In this document: positions 51,320 through 60,547 of the stretch, one piece after another | Layout of the letters: every line of letters begins with the position of its first letter | How positions within the stretch are numbered: position 1 is the stretch's first letter | NCBI RefSeq assembly: GCF_019192965.1 | Contig: NZ_JAHTKU010000008.1 | Coordinates: 62,001 to 126,000, forward strand | Origin: Nocardioides daeguensis | GTDB taxonomy: Bacteria; Actinomycetota; Actinomycetes; Propionibacteriales; Nocardioidaceae | Direction of reading: 5' to 3' | Length of the DNA: 64,000 bases | The notes under the pieces: model-generated | Seen by the model: only the letters and a program-made list of their open reading frames with translations | What the model was told of the DNA's origin: nothing | Databases searched by the model: none | Made by a program: the position numbers and the translations under genes

Positions 51320-52953
51320 CAGGCGTTCGCTCCTTGGTTGTCGGCGCGGGAGGCGAGGGCGAGCTCCTTGGCCCGCGGGTACTGCGCCTTGCCCGTCGCG
51401 TTGCGGGGGATCTCGGGGACGATGGTCAGCGCGCGCGGCAGCTTATAGCCGGACAGGTGGGCGCGCAGGAAGGTGCGCAGCTCCTCGAGCTCGACCTGGT
51501 GGCCCGGGCGCGGCTCGACGACGGCGGCCACGGTCTGGCCGTACTTCTCGTCGGGCAGGCCGACCACCAAGACGTCGTACACGCCGGGGTGGGCCTTGAT
51601 CGCCTGCTCCACCTCTTCGGGGTACACCTTCTCGCCGCCGGTGTTGATGCAGTTGGATCCGCGGCCGAGCAGGGTGATCCGGTTGCCCTCCTCGATCCGG
51701 GCGTTGTCGCCCGGGATCGAGTAGCGCACGCCGTCGATCTCGATGAACGTCTTGGCCGACTTCTCGGGGTCCTTGTAGTAGCCCACCGGGACGTTGCCGG
51801 AGCGGGCGGTCCGACCGACCTTGCCGACGTCCGCGACCGGGTCGAGCGGACGGTTGTCGTCACCGAGGATGACCGTGGTGGCGGGGATGGAGACGACCGG
51901 ACCGTCCGTCGACAGCGCGCTGGCGTCCTGCAGGCCGGTGCCTTGGAACCCGGTCTCCGAGGAGCCGATGGAGTCGGTGAAGACGGCGTTGGGGAAGTGC
52001 TTCATCCAGCGCTCCTTCACCGACTTGGAGAAGATCGCGGCGCTGGAGGCGATCGCGAACAGGGTCTGGCCGTCGTAGCCGCCGGCCTCGTAGGCGTCGA
52101 TCAGCGGAACCGCCATCGCGTCGCCGGTCATGAACAGCATCTGGACGCCGTGCTTGTCCACGAGGTCCCAGGTGCGCACCGGGTCGAACTTCGGCTCGAG
52201 GATCGTCACCTGTCCGGCGAAGAGGTGCATCAGCAGCGAGGCCTGCGCGCCGCCATGCATCAGCGGGCTGAGCGGCAGCGTGACCAGGCTGTCCTGCAGC
52301 GCCTTCTTCGACTGGTCGTACTCCTCGAGAGGCTCGCCGGTCATGAAGTCGATGCCGCCACCGAGCACGCGCCAGAAGTCCTCGTGGCGCCACATGACGC
52401 CCTTAGGGAAGCCGGTGGTGCCGCCGGTGTAGATGATGTGGATGTCGTCGGGGCTGCGCTCACCGAAGTCGCGCGCGGCGGACCGGCCGGCCAGGGCGTC
52501 GGCGAGGGTGACGCCGCCGAACGACGACAGGTCGCTCGCGTCGTCGGGCTCGAGCGGGTTCGGCACGGCGATGATCGTCTTCAGGCCGGGGAACTTCGGC
52601 GCCACCTCGGCGACCAGCGGGGCGTACACCCGATCGTGGACGAGGCCGACCAGATCGGCGTTGTCGAAGAGGTACTCGAGCTCGCCGGCGACGTAGCGGT
52701 AGTTGACGTTGATCGCGACCGCGCGGACCTTGAGGATCCCGATGAGGGCGATGACGTGCTCGATGCTGTTCTTGGCGTAGAGGCCGACGTGGTCGCCGGT
52801 TCCGATGCCCTGCGCCTGCAGGTAGTGCGCGAGCTTGTTGGACTCGGCCTCCAGCTCGGCGAAGGTGATGACGTCGTCGCCCACCTGGACGGCGGGCTTG
52901 TCGGGAACGGCGTCGACGGCGTGTTCGAAGAGATCGGCGATGTTCAGGGCCAC
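51319..52953 (-). CDS. Steroid side-chain acyl-CoA ligase, FadD19-like
   Basis: This 544-residue AMP-forming CoA ligase has the P-loop IIYTGGTTGFPKGVMW, motif FTDSIGSSETG, ITLLGRGSNCINTGGEKVYPEEVE and C-terminal GKAQYPRAKELA. FadD19 activates the C8 side chain of cholesterol metabolites (3-oxocholest-4-en-26-oate). Divergence from an EchA19-like gene matches the Rv3515c-Rv3516 arrangement from memory. GTG 52953 has TAGTGT 7 nt upstream, overlapped by a KstR-like box. Confidence 0.85.
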   Translation of the reverse strand: MALNIADLFEHAVDAVPDKPAVQVGDDVITFAELEAESNKLAHYLQAQGIGTGDHVGLYAKNSIEHVIALIGILKVRAVAINVNYRYVAGELEYLFDNADLVGLVHDRVYAPLVAEVAPKFPGLKTIIAVPNPLEPDDASDLSSFGGVTLADALAGRSAARDFGERSPDDIHIIYTGGTTGFPKGVMWRHEDFWRVLGGGIDFMTGEPLEEYDQSKKALQDSLVTLPLSPLMHGGAQASLLMHLFAGQVTILEPKFDPVRTWDLVDKHGVQMLFMTGDAMAVPLIDAYEAGGYDGQTLFAIASSAAIFSKSVKERWMKHFPNAVFTDSIGSSETGFQGTGLQDASALSTDGPVVSIPATTVILGDDNRPLDPVADVGKVGRTARSGNVPVGYYKDPEKSAKTFIEIDGVRYSIPGDNARIEEGNRITLLGRGSNCINTGGEKVYPEEVEQAIKAHPGVYDVLVVGLPDEKYGQTVAAVVEPRPGHQVELEELRTFLRAHLSGYKLPRALTIVPEIPRNATGKAQYPRAKELALASRADNQGANA

Positions 52954-52960
52954 GAGGGCG

Positions 52961-52966
52961 ACACTA
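52961..52966 (-). promoter_or_regulatory. -10 hexamer TAGTGT, leaderless start of the fadD19-like gene
   Basis: TAGTGT on the minus strand is 7 nt from GTG 52953 and overlaps the KstR-like box by 2 nt. Confidence 0.55.
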
Positions 52967-52978
52967 GAACACGTTTCA
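52965..52978. promoter_or_regulatory. KstR-like operator in the divergent fadD19/echA19-like promoter
   Basis: TAGAACACGTTTCA fits TNNAACNNGTTNNA exactly. It overlaps the -10 of the fadD19-like gene by 2 nt and lies 9 nt upstream of the -10 of the echA19-like gene, so one site can control both directions. Confidence 0.8.
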
Positions 52979-52987
52979 CTTTTTCGC

Positions 52988-52993
52988 TAGCGT
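52988..52993 (+). promoter_or_regulatory. -10 hexamer TAGCGT, leaderless start of the echA19-like gene
   Basis: TAGCGT is 7 nt before the ATG at 53001. Confidence 0.55.
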
Positions 52994-53000
52994 TGTTCAC

Positions 53001-53783
53001 ATGAGTGATTGCCTCGTCGAGCAGGACGGCCACAAGCTGGTCGTCACGATGAACCGGCCGGAGCGCCGCAACGCGTTGTCGAGCGAGATGCTGCGGATCA
53101 TGGAGTCCGCCTGGGACCGCGTGAACGAGGACCCGGAGATCCGGGTCTGCATCCTCACCGGTGCCGGCGGCTACTTCTGTGCCGGCATGGACCTCAAGGC
53201 TGCGGACGACAAGCCGCCGTCGGAGAGCTTCGAGTCCGGCGCCTACGACCCGACCACCATCAAGGGCCTGCTCAAGGGCTTCCGGCTCACCAAGCCGCTG
53301 ATCGCCGCCGTCGAGGGCCCGGCCATCGCGGGCGGTACGGAGATCCTGCAGGGCACCGACATCCGGGTCGCCGGGGAGTCGGCGAAGTTCGGCGTCGCCG
53401 AGGCCCGCTGGTCGCTGTACCCGCTCGGCGGCTCCGCGGTCCGTCTGCCGCGCCAGATCCCGTACACCGTCGCCGCGGAGCTGCTGCTCACCGGTCGCAC
53501 CCTCGGCGCCGCCGAGGCCAAGGAGCTCGGCCTGATCGGCCACGTCGTCCCCGACGGCGAGGCGCTGGCGAAGGCGCACGAGATCGCCGACCGGATCGCC
53601 GCCAACGGGCCGCTCGCCGTCCAGGCGATCCTCAAGACCATGCGCGACTCCGAGGGCAAGCACGAGGAGGAGTGCTGGGCCGACGACGCGAAGATCGGCG
53701 CGGCCGTGTTCTCCTCCGAGGACGCCAAGGAAGGTCCGCGGGCCTTCCTCGAGAAGCGCGCCCCCGAGTTCAAGGGCCGCTGA
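53001..53783 (+). CDS. Enoyl-CoA hydratase, EchA19-like crotonase
   Basis: This 260-residue crotonase-fold protein has the oxyanion-hole segments ALSSEMLRI and [33 protein letters not shown], and the Glu-containing region [19 protein letters not shown]. EchA19 (about 263 residues) hydrates steroid side-chain enoyl-CoAs. It is divergent from the fadD19-like gene across a shared KstR-like site. The two-step cooperation is activation by the ligase, dehydrogenation by the FadE pair and hydration here. Confidence 0.84.
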   Translation: MSDCLVEQDGHKLVVTMNRPERRNALSSEMLRIMESAWDRVNEDPEIRVCILTGAGGYFCAGMDLKAADDKPPSESFESGAYDPTTIKGLLKGFRLTKPLIAAVEGPAIAGGTEILQGTDIRVAGESAKFGVAEARWSLYPLGGSAVRLPRQIPYTVAAELLLTGRTLGAAEAKELGLIGHVVPDGEALAKAHEIADRIAANGPLAVQAILKTMRDSEGKHEEECWADDAKIGAAVFSSEDAKEGPRAFLEKRAPEFKGR

Positions 53784-53813
53784 GCCTGGTCCCATGCCCG
53801 AGGGGCAGCGGAC

Positions 53814-54431
53814 TCAGCTGCGCGCCGCCAGATGGGCGTCGAGCCAGCCCGGGAAGTCGCCGAGGCCCGGCAGCACGACGTCGGTCCCGGCGGCGCACAG
53901 CTCCTCCGCGGAGCAGCCACCGGTGAGCACCGAGACACTGGTGACCGCCGCCGCCCGCGCGCCCTCGACGTCGTGGACGTGGTCGCCGACGTAGATCGAG
54001 GCCCCCTCGCGGCGCAGCGCCTCCGCCTTGCCGACGCCCCAGACCCAACCCTCCAACAGGTCGACGTCGAGGCCGGTGTGGTCCAGGTGCAGCTGGGCGT
54101 TGGGGCCGTACTTGCCGGTGACCACCACGACCCGGCCGCCGTGCCGCCGTACCGCAGCGATCGCCTCGTGGGCTCCGGGCAGCACCGGGACGTTGGCGAT
54201 GGCGTGGTCGGGGTAGAGCGCTCGGAACCTGTCCCCCGCCGCCGGGATCTGCGCGGCGGGAAGGTACGGCGCCAGCAGCAGCTCGAGCGGCGGCCCGAGC
54301 CGCTGCGTCATCTCCTCGACCGGGAAGTCCACGCCGAGCTCGCGCCCCAGCTCGCGCAACACGTCGCGGAAGCCGGGCACCGTGTCGATGAGGGTCAGGT
54401 CGAGATCGAACCCGACGACGAGATCCACCAT
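53814..54431 (-). CDS. HAD-superfamily hydrolase (phosphatase)
   Basis: This 205-residue HAD protein has motif I FDLDLTLID, motif II VVVVTGKYG and motif III/IV YVGDHVHDVEGARAA, with a helical cap as in phosphoglycolate phosphatase-like enzymes. The substrate is not determined. ATG 54431 has TACCGT 6 nt upstream. It converges with the echA19-like gene. A very long antisense reading frame upstream is a shadow of the secreted protein. Confidence 0.85.
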   Translation of the reverse strand: MVDLVVGFDLDLTLIDTVPGFRDVLRELGRELGVDFPVEEMTQRLGPPLELLLAPYLPAAQIPAAGDRFRALYPDHAIANVPVLPGAHEAIAAVRRHGGRVVVVTGKYGPNAQLHLDHTGLDVDLLEGWVWGVGKAEALRREGASIYVGDHVHDVEGARAAAVTSVSVLTGGCSAEELCAAGTDVVLPGLGDFPGWLDAHLAARS

Positions 54432-54437
54432 GGGGGC

Positions 54438-54443
54438 ACGGTA
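54438..54443 (-). promoter_or_regulatory. -10 hexamer TACCGT, leaderless start of the HAD gene
   Basis: TACCGT on the minus strand is 6 nt from the ATG at 54431. Confidence 0.5.
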
Positions 54444-54584
54444 TCCAGCGGCGCGTGGGCGGCCGTCGCCAGAATCCGAAGGTAAAGAGTTTTCAGGTTT
54501 TCTGGCGCGGACTCCCGCTCGGGAACATAGTGATCCTCGCACTCCTGCTTGTGCTCCCATCCCCCCTATCGGCAGGTGAACCTC

Positions 54585-57500
54585 GTGCGTCCTCGGATCC
54601 TTTGTGCTGCCCTCGCGACGATGGCCATGCTGGTCGTCCTCGTCCCACCCAACGCCGCCCAGGCCGAACCGGGATCTCCCGGTACGCCGGCCGCCGGCGC
54701 CGCCGTCACCTGCGACTCGCCGCCGGAGTCCGACGGAGCCACGCCGGAGAACCGCGACCGGTTCGTCCGGCTCTGGTCGGACCGCTTCGCGGACAACGCG
54801 TGGCGCAAGAGCTTCGTCGCGCTCAAGAAGGTGCCCGACGAGATCCTCGCCGAGGACTTCCACGCGCTGCCCGAGGCCACGAAGCTGTGGCTCAGCGCGT
54901 GCCTGCTCGACGACCTGCTGGCGACGGCGGGCGAGCAGCCCACGGCCCAGCAGCGCGAGACCTACCTGACCGGCGTCGCGCTCGTGATCTTCGGCAAGAA
55001 GAGCACCGAGCAGATGCGTGAGGACCTCAACGAGCCCGCTCCGCCGCCCCCTGCGGACCTGCCGCCGGTGGAGCGCGACCTCACCGGGCAGCGCCTCGAC
55101 GCCATGTCCGAGGAGCTCGCCGAGGCGCCGGCGCTGACCTCGGCCCAGCAGCCGCGGACGACGGTCGCCGCGCCCACCGCGAAGGCGTCGACCAACATCA
55201 CCGCCGGTGCGCCGTCGTCGTTCAACGACAAGCTGACCGCCCTGCCGGCCGTCCCGCTGGTCCTCAACGCGCTCGACGCGCTCCTCCAGGAGGTCAGCAA
55301 GATCCAGGGCAAGCTGTTCACGCTCCCCGTGATCAACCTGCTCTCGCCGCTCTTCTACCGGATCTGCGCCGAGTCCCCGACGATGGACCTCGCCTGCAGC
55401 GTGTCCGTCCCGGTCGGCGTACCGGTTCCCGCCGACGTCACCGGCGACAAGCTTCCCGACGTCCTGGCGACGCTCACGCCGCTGACCAACCTGATCGACG
55501 TCGGCGCCAAGTTCTCGGTCGGCCGGCTCAACGGCAACATCGACCTGCCCGCCCACGTGTTCGCGGTCTACGACACCCCCGTGGTGAAGAAGCGCGTCAC
55601 CGTCGGCATCGACGGGCGCGGCTCCACCCTCGGCTGGAGCAGCTCGGCCAAGTTCGTGCTCAAGAACGTCGTCGACGCGATCACCGGTGACGTCCAGGTC
55701 GCCGCGAACGTGACGACCAACCACCCCGGCGCGACCCAGGCCCTCACTTTCGGGGTCAAGTCCCTCGCGGGCGGCAGCATCGGCGTCCCCGCCTCCGAGC
55801 AGGACCCGATGACCGGCTCGGTCCAGCTCAGCCCGTTCCCGACCACCCTCGACGTCGGCGCCCGGCTGACCCACGACAGCAACCGGAGCAAGGACACGAT
55901 CACGCTGGCGACCCCGACCCCGACCAGGGTCGACGCCGTCATCGACCAGGCCGTGACCTCCGGACCGATCGACAGCAGCCGCCGCTTCACCGCGACCGTG
56001 GACCAGCTGCCAAGCAACGTGCGGATCGACCTCACCCGCCAGGACAAGCACCAGAACATCGAGTACACGGCCAACAGCGAGATCGGCTTCGTGCAGGCGA
56101 CCGACACCACCACGCCGGACGTCACGAAGCCGGCAGAGGTCGACCACGCGGTCTACCAGGCCAACGGCGTTCCCGCGCACATGCAGGTCGACCTGAACGG
56201 CAAGCTCATCGACTACCACGCCAGCGACACCATCGACCGGGTGTACGCCGGCGTCGAGCGGATCAACGGCGACGCGATCACGGCCGAGGTCCGCGACATC
56301 CCGGACCGGGCGACCGTGGTCTTCGACGGAAAGAACGCCGTCCTCGATTGGGATGCGTCCGCGGCCACCACGAGCGTCGTGGCCTCGGCCCACCTCACCG
56401 GCGACACCCTCGACATGGACCGTGACTTCGACGCGGGCCTGACGATCGACTCGATCCCCGCCAAGTGGAACGCGAGCTGGGCCGACGGCAACGTGCTGTT
56501 CGAGGCACCGGAGGCCGGGATCGGCGCGATCACCGCCAACGTCACGAACCACGAGGAGTACCAGACGCTCCCGGGTGACCACCTGACCGCCTCCTACGAC
56601 GAGGAGTCCGGCAACCTCGACGCGAGCCTGCGGATCAGCGACCTGCGTCGCGTCGAGTTCACCAAGCTGCCCGACACCGGCAACGGTGGCGGCTTCGAGG
56701 CCGGCCTCGACATGGGCGACCACGGCGCCTTCGCCTTCGCCGGCAAGGTCCACGCGGCCGCCGGCGACCTCGAGGCGTCCGGAAACCTGACCAACCTGCC
56801 CTCGAGCGTGACGTTGCGCAGCGAGGGCGGCCGGATCACCTACACCGGCGACTCGCACCCGGATGCCACGATCTCCGTGGCCGCCGGCAAGAAGGCTGCG
56901 CTCGATGCGACGCCGACGCCCCCACAGGTGCACGGCATCGCCGTGCGCGACGGACAGAGTGGCACCGACAAGGCGGTCCGCGCGAAGGTCTACCTGACCG
57001 GTCTCCCGACCGGGCTCGACCTCAACACGACGGCCGGCACCTACACCCTCACCGGCTACCACCCGACCGTCGACACCCTCGTCGTCGACGCGGTGCTCCA
57101 GGCGCTCGCACCCAAGCCGCTGAGCCTGCAGCTGCAGCAGGGCGTGCCGACCGCAACACCGGTCGACATCACCTTCGGCCCGATCACGACGGCCACGCAG
57201 CCGGACGGCAGCCACACCATCGCGGTCGACTACACCGCGAGCCAGCCGCTCGGCGCGCTCACCGCGAACGCGACGTACGACAACACCGACGAGGCGCAGC
57301 TGGACATCAGCGCCATCCCCGCCTCGATCCACGTCGACGCCGCCTTCGGCGCGGACACCAAGAAGGTCGGCGTCGACATGAGCCAGCCGATCAGCGACAT
57401 CACCGCGGCGTACAAGCATGTCGGTGACGCCGAATTCGCCGCGTCGGTGCACCTGCACGACGTGCCGAAGACCGTGGACCTCACGATCGGGAAGGACAGC

Positions 57501-58376
57501 TCGGCCGGCGGCGGCACCACCGTCGACGCGCCGGTGTTCACGATGGAGGCCGACGCCCCGGGCCTGGACATCGACGCCTTCGCTTCGGCCGCCATCGCGG
57601 ACCCGGTGGACGCTGACGCGGCGGTCGCCCTCACGGTGACCAACCTCGGCAAGCTCGTCACGGCCGCCTTGGACGGCGCCCGCCTGCACATCACCTCGGC
57701 CCCGGCCACGCAGGCGTTCGCACTCGAGGCCGCCGGACGGGTGCAGAAGACGATCGACCTGGCCTGGAGCAGCGGGGACAACCCCGGCGACGGACTCTTC
57801 CAGAACAGCGGCAACCTCTCCGCCGACCTGAAGATCCGTCGGGTCACCCTCGGGCTGACCGACTTCTCCGACGTGAACCTGCGACTCGGGTTCACCACGG
57901 GCCTCGACGGGACGTACGGCACCTTCACCTTCGGCCAGGACAGCAACCTGACCGTCGACCTGGAGGAGCACTTCTCGATCTACATCGACTGGCCCGACCC
58001 GCTCGGGTCGGACACGATCCCGCTGGTCAGCATCCCGCACCGGACCATCCCGTTCGGCAACGTCGTGCCCCGCTGGCACATCAACGAGAACGTCTACGGC
58101 CGGATCTTCCACGTCCCGGTGCTCGAGTTCGGGATCGCCAACTGCGGCGTCACCTTCGACGCCCGGCCCGCGCCCGGGTTCACGACCAGCGGCAACACGT
58201 TCACGCTCGGTCAGCCGACGAACGACGGATCCCACACGCCCGCCTGGCTGATCACGCCGGACATCAACCTGCTCGGCTTCTCACTGCCGGACTTCGGGCT
58301 CGACATCATCGCGTACTTCCTGTCACCGTACGGCCACGGGATCGACGCCTACCCGGAGTGCGAGTGGGGTCCCTGA
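54585..58376 (+). CDS. Very large secreted beta-repeat protein, unknown function
   Basis: This protein of 1263 residues starts with a signal peptide (LCAALATMAMLVVLVPPNAAQA). Residues up to about 250 are helical with Pro/Ala linkers. From about 330 on, it is beta-rich with a degenerate unit of 45-70 residues centred on a turn of the form [LIV]P-x3-[VAILW]: LPSNVRI (474), VPAHMQV (528), IPDRATV (571), IPAKWNA (624), LPSSVTL (738), LPTGLDL (806), IPASIHV (911) and VPKTVDL (959). The last 200 residues differ. There is no transmembrane anchor or sorting motif. GTG 54585 has AGGTGA upstream; GTG 54576 is an alternative. A lipoprotein gene follows 17 nt after the stop. Confidence 0.8.
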   Translation: MRPRILCAALATMAMLVVLVPPNAAQAEPGSPGTPAAGAAVTCDSPPESDGATPENRDRFVRLWSDRFADNAWRKSFVALKKVPDEILAEDFHALPEATKLWLSACLLDDLLATAGEQPTAQQRETYLTGVALVIFGKKSTEQMREDLNEPAPPPPADLPPVERDLTGQRLDAMSEELAEAPALTSAQQPRTTVAAPTAKASTNITAGAPSSFNDKLTALPAVPLVLNALDALLQEVSKIQGKLFTLPVINLLSPLFYRICAESPTMDLACSVSVPVGVPVPADVTGDKLPDVLATLTPLTNLIDVGAKFSVGRLNGNIDLPAHVFAVYDTPVVKKRVTVGIDGRGSTLGWSSSAKFVLKNVVDAITGDVQVAANVTTNHPGATQALTFGVKSLAGGSIGVPASEQDPMTGSVQLSPFPTTLDVGARLTHDSNRSKDTITLATPTPTRVDAVIDQAVTSGPIDSSRRFTATVDQLPSNVRIDLTRQDKHQNIEYTANSEIGFVQATDTTTPDVTKPAEVDHAVYQANGVPAHMQVDLNGKLIDYHASDTIDRVYAGVERINGDAITAEVRDIPDRATVVFDGKNAVLDWDASAATTSVVASAHLTGDTLDMDRDFDAGLTIDSIPAKWNASWADGNVLFEAPEAGIGAITANVTNHEEYQTLPGDHLTASYDEESGNLDASLRISDLRRVEFTKLPDTGNGGGFEAGLDMGDHGAFAFAGKVHAAAGDLEASGNLTNLPSSVTLRSEGGRITYTGDSHPDATISVAAGKKAALDATPTPPQVHGIAVRDGQSGTDKAVRAKVYLTGLPTGLDLNTTAGTYTLTGYHPTVDTLVVDAVLQALAPKPLSLQLQQGVPTATPVDITFGPITTATQPDGSHTIAVDYTASQPLGALTANATYDNTDEAQLDISAIPASIHVDAAFGADTKKVGVDMSQPISDITAAYKHVGDAEFAASVHLHDVPKTVDLTIGKDSSAGGGTTVDAPVFTMEADAPGLDIDAFASAAIADPVDADAAVALTVTNLGKLVTAALDGARLHITSAPATQAFALEAAGRVQKTIDLAWSSGDNPGDGLFQNSGNLSADLKIRRVTLGLTDFSDVNLRLGFTTGLDGTYGTFTFGQDSNLTVDLEEHFSIYIDWPDPLGSDTIPLVSIPHRTIPFGNVVPRWHINENVYGRIFHVPVLEFGIANCGVTFDARPAPGFTTSGNTFTLGQPTNDGSHTPAWLITPDINLLGFSLPDFGLDIIAYFLSPYGHGIDAYPECEWGP

Positions 58377-58393
58377 CGAAGGAGCAGCCCACC

Positions 58394-58843
58394 ATGGCCC
58401 AGCACGGTCCAGCCTCTCTGATCCTCGGGGGGCTGGCCGTGCTGGTCCTGGCCACCGGCTGCAGCGGCGGGTCCGACGACCCGCCGAAGGGGGCTCCTTC
58501 GCCCACGTCGACGGAGCTCACGGAGATCACCGTGCCGTGCGAGAGGTTCGCCGGCACGGCCCAGCGCATCATCGACGCGCAGACCGCGCTGTACGACGGC
58601 AAGGACTCCCCCGACGACGCCACCGCCGTGGACGCGCTGGTCGGTGAGCTCGACGCCCTCCGACAGGACGCCCCGGCCGACGTGCGACGCGCTCTCACCG
58701 ATCTCGGCGAGGGCTTCCGGTCGGCGCAGCGGCTGCTGGCCGACCCGACGGCCGACGGCGCCGATCTCGCGGCGCTCACGCCCGCCCTCACCGAGGACGG
58801 GCGGCTGGTGACGACCTGGATCGTCTCGCAGTGCCCGAAGTGA
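58394..58843 (+). CDS. Small lipoprotein downstream of the large secreted protein
   Basis: This 149-residue protein has signal and lipobox VLVLATGC23, then a Ser/Pro/Thr linker and a helical domain (FAGTAQRIIDAQTALYDGK, ALVGELDALRQDAPADVRRALTDLGEGF). C49 and the C-terminal C147 could pair. ATG 58394 follows GAAGGAG. Tight spacing to the large secreted protein implies one transcript and perhaps a shared surface role. The family is unknown. Confidence 0.75.
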   Translation: MAQHGPASLILGGLAVLVLATGCSGGSDDPPKGAPSPTSTELTEITVPCERFAGTAQRIIDAQTALYDGKDSPDDATAVDALVGELDALRQDAPADVRRALTDLGEGFRSAQRLLADPTADGADLAALTPALTEDGRLVTTWIVSQCPK

Positions 58844-58873
58844 CGCAGCGGGGCGGCGTCGGGCCGAGCCCGG

Positions 58874-60484
58874 TCAGCCGACCGAGCGCTCCCCCGTCCA
58901 GAACCGGGCCCGCAGGGCCTTCTTGTCCGGCTTGCCGAGGGCGGTGAGCGGCAGCGCGTCGACGACGAGGACGTCCTTCGGCGCCTGCACGGATCCCTTG
59001 CGCTGCTTGACCGCGTCCTTGATCTCGGCCACGACCTCGTCGGTGAGCTCGAAGCCGTCACGCAGGACGACGACGGCCGTCACGGCCTCACCGAACTTCT
59101 CGTGCGGCGTACCGATGACACCCACCTGGGCGATCGCCGGGTGCTCGGCGATGACGTCCTCGACCTCGCGCGGGAAGACGTTGAAGCCGCCGGTGACGAT
59201 CATGTCCTTGGTGCGGTCGACGATGTACCAGAAGCCGTCCTCGTCCTCCCGGGCGACGTCGCCGGTGTGCATCCAGCCGTCACGGAAGGTCTCGGCGGTG
59301 GCCTCGGGCAGCTTCCAGTACCCCGCGGCCAGGAGCGGGCCGGCGACGCAGATCTCGCCCGGCTCCCCCTGCGGCACCGGGTTGCCGGCCTCGTCGAGCA
59401 GCGCCGCGCGCAGGTACGCCGACGGGCGGCCGCAGGACGTCAGCCGGCTCTCGTGGACCGTGACGGTGCCGTCGGCGGCAGTGCTCGCGTGGTCACCCTT
59501 CGGGAAGTAGCTGATGACCATCGGCGCCTCGGACTGCCCGTAGTACTGGGCGAAGATCGGGCCGAACCGCTCGATGGCCTCCTTGAGCCGGACCGGGTTG
59601 ATCGCGGACGCGCCGTAGTAGACGGTCTCCAGCGACGACAGGTCGCGGGTGCGCGAGTCGGGGTGGTCCATCAGCGCGTAGAGCATGGTGGGCACGAGCA
59701 TCAGCGAGTTGATCCGCTTCTCCTCGATGGTCTGCAGCACCTCGGCCGGGTCGAACCGGGAGGAGACGAACAGCGTGCCGCCCTTGAGCACGACGGGCAC
59801 GAAGAAGGCGGCGCCGGCGTGCGAGAGCGGCGTGCACATGAGGAAGCGGGGCTCCTCGGGCCACTCCCACTCGGCCATCTGGACCTGCGCCATCGTCGAG
59901 AACGCGCGCACCGTGCCGATCACGCCCTTGGGCTTGCCGGTCGTGCCGCCGGTGTAGGTGATCGAGGTGATGTGGTCGGGCTCGAGGACGGCGGCCTGCA
60001 CCGGCTGTGGCGCGAACGACGCCGCGACCTCGGTGAGGTCCGTGCCGACCTCGGCGAGTTCCGGCGGCACGGGACCGATGGTGAGGACCTGCTTGAGGCC
60101 CGGGCACTTGCCGAGCAGCTCGACCGCCCGTGCGGCGAAGTAGGGGTCGATGACCAGCGTGGTGATGCCGGCGTCGTTGATGACGTAGGCGTGGTCGTCG
60201 GCGGAGCCGAGCGGGTGCAGCGAAGTGCGCTGGAGCCCCTGGGTCTGGCCGGCGCCGAGGATGAAGAGCACCTCGGGCCGGTTCAGCGCGAGGAGCGCGC
60301 CCGGCGTACCCCGGCCGGCGCCGAGGGACTCGAAGGCCTGGATGTACTGAGAGATCCGGTCCGCGGTCTCCTTGCCGGTCAGCGTCACGTCGCCGAGGTG
60401 CACGATCGGGCGGTTCGCGTGGCGCTTGAGGGCGGCGACCATCAGGTGGCCGTTGTGGGCAGGCGTGCGGAGCGTGTCGGTCAC
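58874..60484 (-). CDS. Fatty acyl-CoA ligase, FadD8-like
   Basis: This 536-residue AMP-forming ligase has the P-loop ITYTGGTTGKPKGVIG, motif YYGQSEAPMV, WYIVDRTKDMIVTGGFNVFPREVE and C-terminal TALGKPDKKALR. The N-terminus TPAHNGHLMVAALKRHANRP resembles mycobacterial FadD8. GTG 60484 has TAGTCT 6 nt upstream, overlapped by a perfect KstR-like palindrome, placing it in the putative steroid regulon. The exact substrate is not known. Confidence 0.83.
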   Translation of the reverse strand: MTDTLRTPAHNGHLMVAALKRHANRPIVHLGDVTLTGKETADRISQYIQAFESLGAGRGTPGALLALNRPEVLFILGAGQTQGLQRTSLHPLGSADDHAYVINDAGITTLVIDPYFAARAVELLGKCPGLKQVLTIGPVPPELAEVGTDLTEVAASFAPQPVQAAVLEPDHITSITYTGGTTGKPKGVIGTVRAFSTMAQVQMAEWEWPEEPRFLMCTPLSHAGAAFFVPVVLKGGTLFVSSRFDPAEVLQTIEEKRINSLMLVPTMLYALMDHPDSRTRDLSSLETVYYGASAINPVRLKEAIERFGPIFAQYYGQSEAPMVISYFPKGDHASTAADGTVTVHESRLTSCGRPSAYLRAALLDEAGNPVPQGEPGEICVAGPLLAAGYWKLPEATAETFRDGWMHTGDVAREDEDGFWYIVDRTKDMIVTGGFNVFPREVEDVIAEHPAIAQVGVIGTPHEKFGEAVTAVVVLRDGFELTDEVVAEIKDAVKQRKGSVQAPKDVLVVDALPLTALGKPDKKALRARFWTGERSVG

Positions 60485-60490
60485 CCCCGC

Positions 60491-60496
60491 AGACTA
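60491..60496 (-). promoter_or_regulatory. -10 hexamer TAGTCT, leaderless start of the fadD8-like gene
   Basis: TAGTCT on the minus strand is 6 nt from GTG 60484; it overlaps the KstR-like box by 2 nt. Confidence 0.55.
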
Positions 60497-60508
60497 GAAC
60501 GTGTTCTA
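60495..60508. promoter_or_regulatory. KstR-like operator, perfect palindrome
   Basis: TAGAACGTGTTCTA is a perfect 14-bp palindrome fitting TNNAACNNGTTNNA. It overlaps the -10 of the fadD8-like gene with the same geometry as at the fadD19-like gene. Confidence 0.82.
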
Positions 60509-60547
60509 TTCGCGGGGCAAGGATCTCGCCACCGACGACCAGGCGGG

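Noticed and set aside
53814..58235. A very long minus-strand reading frame (over 1400 codons) opposite the secreted protein
   Set aside because: Only its last 205 codons (the HAD protein) have family motifs. The rest is low-complexity Arg/Gly/Val-rich shadow of the plus-strand gene, which has a signal peptide and coherent repeats.
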